This document shows, piece after piece, positions 13,717 to 19,214 of a stretch of 39,801 nucleotides of DNA. Position 1 is the first letter of the stretch; each line of letters starts with the position of its first letter. The notes under the pieces were generated by a model. It did not search any database. It saw only the letters and a program-made list of their open reading frames with translations, and was not told the DNA's origin. Source of the stretch: a virus; IMG/VR virus record IMGVR_UViG_3300035670_000552, positions 1 to 39,801 of that record, one strand, 5' to 3'. Made by a program: the position numbers and the translations under genes.

Positions 13717-15341
13717 GCCTGATCCGCGACCCCCTGTCCCCTGACCGCCCACGGCCGTTCGCCTTCACGCCGTCGGGTCCGGTCCACTACGACAAAGATC
13801 TCCCCGGAGACAGCGAGTGGGAGGAGCAGGAGCAGATGCGGATGATCGCCGCAGTCACCACCCTGTCCGGCTTCATCCGTTACGTCTGGCCGATCTTGAA
13901 TCCGGGCCGCGAGTTGCTGTGGGATAAGCACCTCGACGTGGTGTGCTACGCGCTGGAGCAACTCCTGTTTGGCAACATCGAGGGCAACGAGTTGGTGATC
14001 AACATCCCGCCTCGCTCGCTCAAGTCCGTGTCGGTGTCCCAGTGTATGCCGGCGTGGGCGTGGCTGTACGCTCCGTGGATCCAGACGCTCGGCGTAGCGT
14101 CGGGCGAAAAGATCGCGGTGCGCGACACCAAGGCTATGCGGCGTCTAGTGTCGCATCCCAAGTACGTCCGGCTGGCCGCGTTCGCCAACGAGTATCTTGG
14201 GACGTTCGGCTACGGAACCAACTGGGAGATCACGGCGGACCAGAACCAGAAGATGCGCTTTGAGACGACAGCCGGCGGGCACCGCGTAGGTCTGGCCGCA
14301 GGCGCGGCGATCACGGGCGAGGGTGCGGACATCTTCATTGTGGACGACCCCATCGACGCGAAGAAGGCGATCGAGGGTGGGCGCGAGGCGATCATGTCCA
14401 CGATGGCAGAGACGATCGAACGCTACGGCGGTGTCTGGCACTCGCGCCTCAACGACCCCAAGCGAAGCGTCCGAGTCACGATCATGCAGCGGCTCCACGA
14501 GGCGGACCTCTCGGGGTGGTTGCTAGATCAGGGTGTGGCAAACATCGTGCTGCCGACAGAGTACAATCCCGACCACCCGCACAAGTGCGATCTGGATTGG
14601 CGCACGGAGCGCGGCGAGTTGTTGATCCCCTCCCGCATCGGGCCGGCTGAGGTGGCCACGCTCAAGAGGACGTGGGCGGCAGAGCACTACGCAGCACAGC
14701 ACGATCAGTTGCCTACGCCGATGGGTGGCGGCATGTTCCCGTCAGATAGGTGGCGACACTACACGGAGCACCCTCGTGTGGTCTGGCACCGTATGCGCAA
14801 GAGCGGTAAGGTGATCGCCTCCTACGACATCGCAAACAAAGTGGGCGAGCGCAACGCCTACTCGGTGATCTATGTTCTGGCCAAGGCGAACCTGACGAGA
14901 ACGATCTATGTCCTCGCCGAGTATCGTGGCCAGTGGGAGTACCCTGCGCTGGAGCGTATGATCGAACAGGTGGACAGCGATTGGTCCCCCTCGACGCACG
15001 TCATTGAAGACGCGGCCAACGGCACAACCCTTATCCAAGCCAAGGGCCGGAGATTCAAGATCACGCCAGTGCAGCCGGCGGCGTGGGGCGGCAAAGAGAC
15101 GAGAGCGAACTACACGCAGTCGCATCAGTCGGACGGATCTATCGAACTCCCGGAGCGCGAGGCGTGGGTGCCTGAGTTGATCCGAGAACACGCGACGTTC
15201 CCGCGAGGCAACTATGCTGACCGTGTGGACGCCTTGTCTCAGGGATGCCTGTTCTTGGATGTGATCGACAACCAACTATCGCACCCAACCAGCGGGCTGG
15301 ATTGGTTGAAGACCGTAGGCAGCAGGGCGTACAACTTCTAA
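13713..15341 (+). CDS. terL: Terminase large subunit
   Basis: 542-aa packaging ATPase-nuclease. Walker A-like PPRSLKS at residues 99-105 (K104), Walker B IFIVDD at 207-212, then the motif MQRLHEADLSGWLL typical of this family. The C-terminal RNase H-like nuclease carries acidic residues D372 (SYDIA), E432/D433 (VIEDAANG) and D503/D506 (YADRVDALSQ). It starts at TTG 13713, overlapping the TerS stop (TTGA); the next in-frame ATG is ~42 codons later and would lose conserved sequence. The length is standard. Confidence 0.93.
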   Translation: MSLIRDPLSPDRPRPFAFTPSGPVHYDKDLPGDSEWEEQEQMRMIAAVTTLSGFIRYVWPILNPGRELLWDKHLDVVCYALEQLLFGNIEGNELVINIPPRSLKSVSVSQCMPAWAWLYAPWIQTLGVASGEKIAVRDTKAMRRLVSHPKYVRLAAFANEYLGTFGYGTNWEITADQNQKMRFETTAGGHRVGLAAGAAITGEGADIFIVDDPIDAKKAIEGGREAIMSTMAETIERYGGVWHSRLNDPKRSVRVTIMQRLHEADLSGWLLDQGVANIVLPTEYNPDHPHKCDLDWRTERGELLIPSRIGPAEVATLKRTWAAEHYAAQHDQLPTPMGGGMFPSDRWRHYTEHPRVVWHRMRKSGKVIASYDIANKVGERNAYSVIYVLAKANLTRTIYVLAEYRGQWEYPALERMIEQVDSDWSPSTHVIEDAANGTTLIQAKGRRFKITPVQPAAWGGKETRANYTQSHQSDGSIELPEREAWVPELIREHATFPRGNYADRVDALSQGCLFLDVIDNQLSHPTSGLDWLKTVGSRAYNF

Positions 15342-15362
15342 ACCGAACTGCGCAGAACAACA

Positions 15363-15390
15363 CTGAACAATATTGTATATTGTATAAAAT
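15363..15390 (+). promoter_or_regulatory. AT-rich promoter-like element
   Basis: CTGAAC (15363-15368), 16 bp, TAAAAT (15385-15390), with the internal TGAACAA-N5-TATATTGTATA echoing the terminase and portal promoters. It starts 21 bp after the TerL stop. Confidence 0.45.
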
Positions 15391-15567
15391 AAGGGTACAG
15401 GTTGTGCGCAAGTGTTTTGTTGATCTTGGCGCCGATCACGTTTTTTGTGCTTTCAACCTACACTTTCGCCCGTTGTCTACACATAACACGTCTGTGATCG
15501 GTGTGCAAGTGCGTGATCTGCCGCATGTTGTTGCGGTCCGATCGTGTGATCTAGGAACTCCATCGTA

Positions 15568-15686
15568 GATCGGATCAGAGTGGTCTTCCTTGCTTGCTTG
15601 CCCGCCCGTCCGTCCGGTCCTTTCCGGCCCCGCCGCCGGCGAGGGTAGGGCATACATGTTGATCGGATCAGAGTTGGCCTCCTTGC
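15568..15686 (+). repeat. 26-bp direct repeat pair (GATCGGATCAGAGT...CCTTGC)
   Basis: Copies at 15568-15593 and 15661-15686 share the first 14 bases (GATCGGATCAGAGT) and the last 6 (CCTTGC). A related third copy with TTGATCGGATCA lies at 16755-16766. The core is an imperfect palindrome, so a protein-binding site is plausible. Confidence 0.55.
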
Positions 15687-15700
15687 CGCGCTACGGTCCC

Positions 15701-15735
15701 TTGACTTACGCTTGACAAGAACACCCTAGCGCACA
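15701..15735 (+). promoter_or_regulatory. Full TTGACT-TTGACA-CCCTAGCGCACA element (rightward)
   Basis: TTGACT 15701-15706, TTGACA 15712-15717, CCCTAGCGCACA 15724-15735. It is the only full copy on the plus strand and lies 46 bp before the rightward zinc-finger gene. Confidence 0.65.
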
Positions 15736-15781
15736 TCCCTCGGCGCGATACAGTCCCAACACCAGAGTCGAGGAGGACACC

Positions 15782-16081
15782 ATGACGAAGACGACCTACG
15801 CTTGCCCCCGTTGCTGCGGAACCGGAACCATTAAGGCGCACAGTAACGTCCTCGGTGGCGTCTGCTTTCGTTGTCACGGGTCTGGCCGCCTTGAGGGTAA
15901 GCCGCCCAAGGCTACGCCCGTGTGGGTGGTGCGGGCTACGCGGATTGAGGACGGAGAGCACATCGACATCTACACCACGAAGCACGCCCGCCCGGAGGTA
16001 GTCCGCGCAGAGGCCGAGCGCCGCTTCTCTAAGACGGGCGTGTACGATGTCGGCACGATCGAGATTCTCCCCGCGCCCTAA
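15782..16081 (+). CDS. DnaJ-type zinc-finger protein (99 aa)
   Basis: ATG 15782 behind GAGGAGG. Two CxxCxGxG-type units, CPRCCGTGTI and CFRCHGSGRL, make a DnaJ-like central zinc domain without the J domain. The C-terminal half (WVVRATRIEDGEHIDIYTTK) is beta-rich with a helix at AEAERRF. Small proteins like this are common in phages; role unknown. It is monocistronic, behind the plus-strand early-type promoter and ahead of a hairpin at 16101. Confidence 0.7.
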   Translation: MTKTTYACPRCCGTGTIKAHSNVLGGVCFRCHGSGRLEGKPPKATPVWVVRATRIEDGEHIDIYTTKHARPEVVRAEAERRFSKTGVYDVGTIEILPAP

Positions 16082-16100
16082 CCACAACCCCCCCCTCCAA

Positions 16101-16127
16101 CCCCCAACCCAGTGGGGGTCGTTTTGG
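16101..16127 (+). terminator. Probable terminator after zinc-finger gene
   Basis: CCCCC, loop AACCCAGT, GGGGG, then TCGTTTT. It begins 20 bp after the stop codon. The stem is short and the T-run weak. The loop and flanks recur at 19124-19139. Confidence 0.45.
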
Positions 16128-16393
16128 AAAAGCCACCCCCCCAGAGGGGCACCCCCCTACCGGGGGTCCAGAAGTCGCCCTTCTGCCCGCCCCCCAGCAC
16201 TGCCCCACGGCGCCCTCGGAAACGGCCTCCAGAGCGCGCCACGGGCCGCGCCCATACTCGCCCCGCCCTCCGCCGGCCGCGCTGCGAGAAGGCCCTTAGA
16301 GCGCGTCCTAGAGCGGCCTGTCCCGGAACGCGAAACGGCCCGACCTCGGGCGCCGCCGTGCGTGGGCAGCGAGAGAGATCGGGCCGGCCGGGA

Positions 16394-16411
16394 GCGAAAA
16401 AAATTTTTCGC
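16394..16411. repeat. A/T-tract palindrome (GCG-A7-T5-CGC)
   Basis: A hairpin of GCGAAAAA paired with TTTTTCGC and a two-A loop. It could end transcription from the zinc-finger gene (the T-run lies inside the hairpin) or be a bent or melting site. Confidence 0.5.
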
Positions 16412-16500
16412 CGCAAAACAGAAAAAAAATGTAAGTCCCCTAGTAGGGGTTTCGCGATCCGCGCTCCGCCGCCGCCCCCCTCGGGGCGGGGGGCGGGTGG

Positions 16501-16530
16501 GGTTGTCACGATTTGTCACGGGGCTTGACA
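16501..16530 (+). repeat. Left inverted repeat of the 16.5-19.0 kb cassette
   Basis: This 30-bp site reads GGTTGTCACG ATTTGTCACG GGGCTTGACA. Its reverse complement recurs at 18959-18998, differing only by one extra G and an extra GTGACAAATC unit. Confidence 0.75.
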
Positions 16531-16680
16531 CCCCCCTCCTATATTATAACACGCCCGCGCCGGGGGGTCAAGCCCCGCGTGAACTTTTTTTCGCTTTTTT
16601 TCGTGGTCCGTCGTGCGTTGTGTTGCGTTCATCGTTCCCCCTTATGCCCTTAAGGTATCGCACAGCGTCCGCAAAGTCAA

Positions 16681-16993
16681 CCCTACCGCACAACAAAAAC
16701 GAAAAAAAGTTTCGGGTACCGTGAAAGCGTAGGTTCAAGGCCCACTATTCCACGTTGATCGGATCAAGGGTATCCTTGGCACGCTTAGTGCATCGCGTGC
16801 GCGTGTACCTTGACGCGAACCGGCCCCCGGCCCCCGGCCCCCGGCCCCCGGCCCCCGGCCCCCGGCCCCCGGCCCCCGGCCCCCGGCCCCCGGACACGGT
16901 ACCCGAAACTTTTTTTTGTCGAATAGTGGGCCTTGAACCTACGTTTTTGCGATACTGAGGCCCCCCGTTCGTTTTTTTGTTGTGCGGTAGGGT
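16681..16993. repeat. Mosaic inverted repeats flanking the GGCCCCC array
   Basis: Three segments left of the array recur inverted on its right: CCCTACCGCACAACAAAAA (16681 with ~16992), GTTTCGGGTACCGTG (16710-16724 with 16895-16909) and a 23-bp segment at 16729-16751 with 16921-16943. The order of the segments differs between the arms, so it is not one simple hairpin. Confidence 0.7.
16822..16891. repeat. Ten-copy GGCCCCC tandem array
   Basis: A 7-bp unit repeated ten times without error, between the two arms of a mosaic inverted repeat. Copy number may be unstable in replication or assembly. Confidence 0.9.
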
Positions 16994-17085
16994 TGCGTTC
17001 CTAGTCGGCCGCGGATACTATCAAACCATCGGAACGCTGCACTGACGCGGTGCGCCGACTAACCGCCCAACCTTGGGGTCTTACC

Positions 17086-17319
17086 ATGTCGAACCGTTAC
17101 CATATCCACGTCGACGGCGAAAATATCGCAATCTTCCTTGATAAGGGAAAGGGCTACCGCAACCCGTTGGTGGAGACTATCACTAACCCCCACACGTTTG
17201 ACGCGTTGGTGTTCTGGGCGAGCAAGGGGTCCGATATGCCAGAGCGTAGCGCACGTGTCCACGCGCTGTGCGCGGCTATGGAAACGTTGGCGCGCGCCAA
17301 CGCCCGTGTGCAAGCGTGA
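17086..17319 (+). CDS. Small hypothetical protein (77 aa)
   Basis: ATG 17086 (MSNRYHIHVDGENIAIFLDK); the RBS is weak (TTGGGG). Likely alpha/beta: a strand pair, then helices (TFDALVFWASKGS; RVHALCAAMETLARANAR). First gene of the cassette operon; its stop overlaps the GTG of the next gene. No family recognised. Confidence 0.65.
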   Translation: MSNRYHIHVDGENIAIFLDKGKGYRNPLVETITNPHTFDALVFWASKGSDMPERSARVHALCAAMETLARANARVQA

Positions 17320-17447
17320 GTGGGCCTGTTCTAGCCGTGGGCCTAGCCGCCGCATCCGCCCTATCCGCTTGGGTCGGGCCCGAAGTTACCATTCACTCAG
17401 TTACGCTTGTGTGTTCGCTTGCCTTCCTGTTTACTTTCGTGGGGTGA
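17316..17447 (+). CDS. Small two-helix membrane protein (43 aa), holin-like in form
   Basis: GTG 17316 overlaps the upstream stop (GTGA); stop TGA at 17445-17447. The product starts MSGPVLAVGLAAASALSAWV and continues through a short polar turn (GPEVTIHS) into a second hydrophobic run (VTLVCSLAFLFTFVG). Two transmembrane helices joined by a tight turn is a holin-like layout, though at 43 aa it is shorter than most holins. It could equally be an exclusion or accessory peptide. Coding support: exact overlap upstream and a 3-bp gap to the next gene. Confidence 0.55.
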   Translation: MSGPVLAVGLAAASALSAWVGPEVTIHSVTLVCSLAFLFTFVG

Positions 17448-17450
17448 CCT

Positions 17451-18074
17451 ATGACGAAACCGAAGACTAAGGTTCAAACGGAAACCCTTACAGACGTTGC
17501 GGCGTTCCGTGCGACGTTGACAGAACGCGTGCAAGCGTACGTCAACGCGGATCGCGACGTGGATAACGCCACCGACAGGGCGGAACGGGAGCGTGCGATG
17601 TCGCGACGTCGCCACGCTACAACGCGGCTACGGTCGCTCGTTTCCGAAACCGTCGCGACGTTGGAGGAAGGGGTAACCCTTTCGGGCGGCTACCGTGCAG
17701 CGTTGACCGATGCACGAAAGGCCCTAGGGGCCAAAGGTGCGCCCCTAGTCGACGGGTTGCCCGTCGCGACGGCCCGTGAGTGGGACCCCGTAGCCGTTTA
17801 CCGTTGCCCTGCATGCTCGCACGTTGGAGTTGCGGTGGATGACTTCGGTGCGCGCCTTGACCCTATGCGGGTCGCCGTTGCGGACGTCGCGACGTTGCGC
17901 GCAACGTGGTTGGATCCCGAACACGGCCTAGCCCCTCGCCAGACTAGGCGTATCGCTTGCGACGTTGCGCGGCCGCATCCTACAGACCCTGCAGCGTGCT
18001 ATGTGTTGCGCCCCTACCGACAGTCTAACTGCAACGCGTGCCGAACCCTAGCCGCGCGCAAGCGTGCGGAATGA
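17451..18074 (+). CDS. Putative zinc-binding protein (207 aa)
   Basis: ATG 17451 behind GGGGTGA. N-terminal ~100 residues are helical and Arg-rich (RDVDNATDRAERERAMSRRR). The C-terminal half holds CPACSHVGV around residue 119 and later CNACRTLAARKR at the end, which together could bind one zinc ion. Many CTAG sites and few GATC sites, unlike flanking genes. The stop overlaps the start of the lipoprotein gene (ATGATG). No family recognised. Confidence 0.65.
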   Translation: MTKPKTKVQTETLTDVAAFRATLTERVQAYVNADRDVDNATDRAERERAMSRRRHATTRLRSLVSETVATLEEGVTLSGGYRAALTDARKALGAKGAPLVDGLPVATAREWDPVAVYRCPACSHVGVAVDDFGARLDPMRVAVADVATLRATWLDPEHGLAPRQTRRIACDVARPHPTDPAACYVLRPYRQSNCNACRTLAARKRAE

Positions 18075-18172
18075 TGCGACTAGTCGGCGCATTAGTCCGA
18101 CTTGCTGTGGCGTTAGCCTTTATCGGGCTGTTGTCCTGCAACCCTAGCAATACAATCACAAGCGAGGTTTAA
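18074..18172 (+). CDS. Very small lipoprotein (32 aa)
   Basis: ATG 18074 (or 18071, overlapping the upstream stop) to TAA 18172. MRLVGALVRLAVALAFIGLL precedes SCNPSNTITSEV: basic start, hydrophobic core, then a lipobox-like L-L-S-C. After processing only ~11 residues would remain, as in colicin release peptides and some superinfection-exclusion lipoproteins. Its C-terminus (SNTITSEV) resembles that of the next protein (NNTPQSEV) because the DNA there is duplicated. Function is not proven. Confidence 0.55.
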   Translation: MRLVGALVRLAVALAFIGLLSCNPSNTITSEV

Positions 18173-18377
18173 TCATGGATCCAGTAACTGCAACCGGCCT
18201 AGCCGAGGGGTGGATCGAAGGAAGCGAGGAAGCACAAATTGAGGCTTGGCAATACCTAGTCGACACCGGGTTGGCGTGGAAGTTGCAAGGCTGGTTCGGT
18301 AGAACGGCCAGTCAACTAATCCAAGCCGGCTATATCCGCCGTCCTAACAATACACCGCAAAGTGAGGTTTAATCATG
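18143..18377 (+). repeat. 35-bp direct repeat exactly 200 bp apart
   Basis: 18143-18177 and 18343-18377 share CCTA-CAATACA and GAGGTTTAATCATG, about 29 of 35 positions. Each copy ends one gene and provides the RBS (GAGG) and ATG of the next. Confidence 0.75.
18175..18372 (+). CDS. Conserved small phage protein (DUF7417-like)
   Basis: 65 aa from ATG 18175 (GAGG RBS). The segment IEAWQYLVDTGLAWKLQGWF followed by GRTASQLIQAGYI is a pattern I know from many small phage proteins (AWQYLIDTGLAW.LQG.FGR.A..LI..G), labelled DUF7417 if memory serves. Helical and soluble; function unknown. The last residues lie in the 35-bp direct repeat. Confidence 0.7.
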   Translation: MDPVTATGLAEGWIEGSEEAQIEAWQYLVDTGLAWKLQGWFGRTASQLIQAGYIRRPNNTPQSEV

Positions 18378-18611
18378 ACAAATAACGACGTCGCGCGCGC
18401 GTGGTCGCGTTCCATTCCGGCTAGAACCGCAAACCTTTGGACCGATGGCGGTAACTTGTATTCCTATCGCCTTCGCATAGGCTATACAGAACAGAACACG
18501 GGAAGGAAGGTAGTTCTAACCTACCGTGCGCCGAACGCTTTCCGTTCCATTACAACTTCTCGCCATGTTTCCCTTGCAACCCGTTACGCCGATACCTTGG
18601 AGGCACCGTGA
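18375..18611 (+). CDS. Conserved small phage protein (DUF8033-like)
   Basis: 78 aa, starting MTNNDVARAWSRSIPARTAN and running on to LWTDGGNLYSYRLRIGYT and SRHVSLATRYAD. This resembles a short family spread among tailed phages (NEQVAEAW...S.DG..LYSY.L.IG), which I recall as DUF8033. Beta-rich; function unknown. RBS GAGG lies in the direct repeat; the stop overlaps the next start (GTGA). Confidence 0.7.
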   Translation: MTNNDVARAWSRSIPARTANLWTDGGNLYSYRLRIGYTEQNTGRKVVLTYRAPNAFRSITTSRHVSLATRYADTLEAP

Positions 18612-18916
18612 ACCATACAGACGTACAATACAACGCCATCACGATGAAACGACACACTATGAACGCGTGGTATGCTTATTCCATGCAAGCGAAACAGGCG
18701 AACGTGTCACTTGACGCTGGACTAGTCGAACAGGTTATTTCAATGCTAGGTGAGGCTTTGGACACTTACCGGTATGTCAACGAAACCACAAGCCGGGAAG
18801 GTCTGTCCACTTATTCGGATGCAATGCTAGCGTGCAACGCACGTTTGGCCGAATACTTGACGGACGCTTACCGTACGCTCGGAGAAAGTATCCGCGCGCA
18901 ACTTGACAGTAAGTAA
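18608..18916 (+). CDS. Hypothetical helical protein (102 aa)
   Basis: GTG 18608 overlaps the upstream stop; ATG 18644 is an alternative. Entirely helical pattern (QAKQANVSLDAGLVEQVISM; LAEYLTDAYRTLGESIR). Last gene of the cassette operon, followed by a strong terminator. No family recognised. Confidence 0.6.
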   Translation: MNHTDVQYNAITMKRHTMNAWYAYSMQAKQANVSLDAGLVEQVISMLGEALDTYRYVNETTSREGLSTYSDAMLACNARLAEYLTDAYRTLGESIRAQLDSK

Positions 18917-18921
18917 ACACT

Positions 18922-18957
18922 AAGGGGACACACCGTTGCAAGTGTGTCCCCTTTATC
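18922..18957 (+). terminator. Strong Rho-independent terminator
   Basis: A 12-bp perfect stem, AAGGGGACACAC with GTGTGTCCCCTT, 8-nt loop, then TTATCTT. It lies just after the last cassette gene and just before the right inverted repeat. Confidence 0.85.
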
Positions 18958-18958
18958 T

Positions 18959-18998
18959 TGTCAAGGCCCCGTGACAAATCGTGACAAATCGTGACAAC
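18959..18998 (-). repeat. Right inverted repeat of the cassette, with three GTGACAAATC-type units
   Basis: TGTCAAGG-CCCC then GTGACAAATC at 18971, 18981 and a third unit starting GTGACAACC at 18991. It is the reverse complement of 16501-16530 with one extra 10-bp unit. Confidence 0.75.
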
Positions 18999-19109
18999 CC
19001 GGATGGGGGTACCTGAACGCGTGTTCAGGGGGGGTCTACAGCCTTAGGGTGGTGAACCGTCAGATACCGATCAACAAAATCGTCTCGGGCTTGCGTACGG
19101 CGGCCGAAC

Positions 19110-19140
19110 GGTCTAAGATCAGACCAACCCAGTGGGGTCT
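19110..19140 (+). promoter_or_regulatory. Possible attenuator-like leader
   Basis: AGACC at 19121-19125 can pair with GGTCT at 19110-19114 or with GGTCT at 19136-19140, giving two mutually exclusive hairpins. The second shares loop AACCCAGT with the terminator at 16101. Confidence 0.35.
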
Positions 19141-19214
19141 TGCAAAAATCTGACCAGATCTCCAAATAAAAACATAGGGGGTCGGATCAAAAATCCAGAG
19201 CGGGGGGGGAGCCC

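Larger units (their letters stand above)
15342..15781. other. Spacer after TerL with repeats and promoters
   Basis: 440 bp with no credible gene. It contains an AT-rich element at 15363-15390, a 26-bp direct repeat (15568-15593 and 15661-15686, both starting GATCGGATCAGAGT), and a full TTGACA/CCCTAGCGCACA element at 15701-15735. Confidence 0.6.
16082..17085. other. 1-kb noncoding region with inverted and tandem repeats
   Basis: No convincing gene. Contents in order: hairpin at 16101; palindrome GCG-A7-T5-CGC at 16394-16411; left inverted repeat of the cassette (16501-16530); A/T tracts; a mosaic of inverted segments around a ten-copy 7-bp GGCCCCC array (16822-16891). The long open frames here consist of Pro, Arg and Gly from GC-rich repeats and are not credible proteins. 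It could hold a replication origin or recombination site, but nothing proves that. Confidence 0.6.
18917..19214. other. Spacer and leader before the Ntn-hydrolase gene
   Basis: 298 bp holding the terminator, the right inverted repeat, an 18-bp near-palindrome (CCTGAAC...GTTCAGG, 19013-19030) and a set of competing hairpins (19110-19140 and beyond) in the presumed 5' leader. No gene seen. Confidence 0.55.

Noticed and set aside
16047-16724. Long open frames on both strands in the noncoding region
   Set aside because: Composition is Pro/Arg/Gly from GC repeats, with no RBS and no recognisable motif.
16725-16755. T-arm-like sequence (GGTTCAAGGCC) suggesting a tRNA or attachment site
   Set aside because: The T-stem does not pair properly and no acceptor, D-arm or anticodon arm can be found upstream.
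16501-18998. Reading the cassette as a classical transposon
   Set aside because: Inverted repeats are present but no transposase, resolvase or clear target duplication at the ends is visible.
18971-18998. GTGACAAATC repeats as a CRISPR array
   Set aside because: Units are 10 bp and contiguous, with no spacers; no cas genes. The Cas4-like nuclease is of the general phage type.
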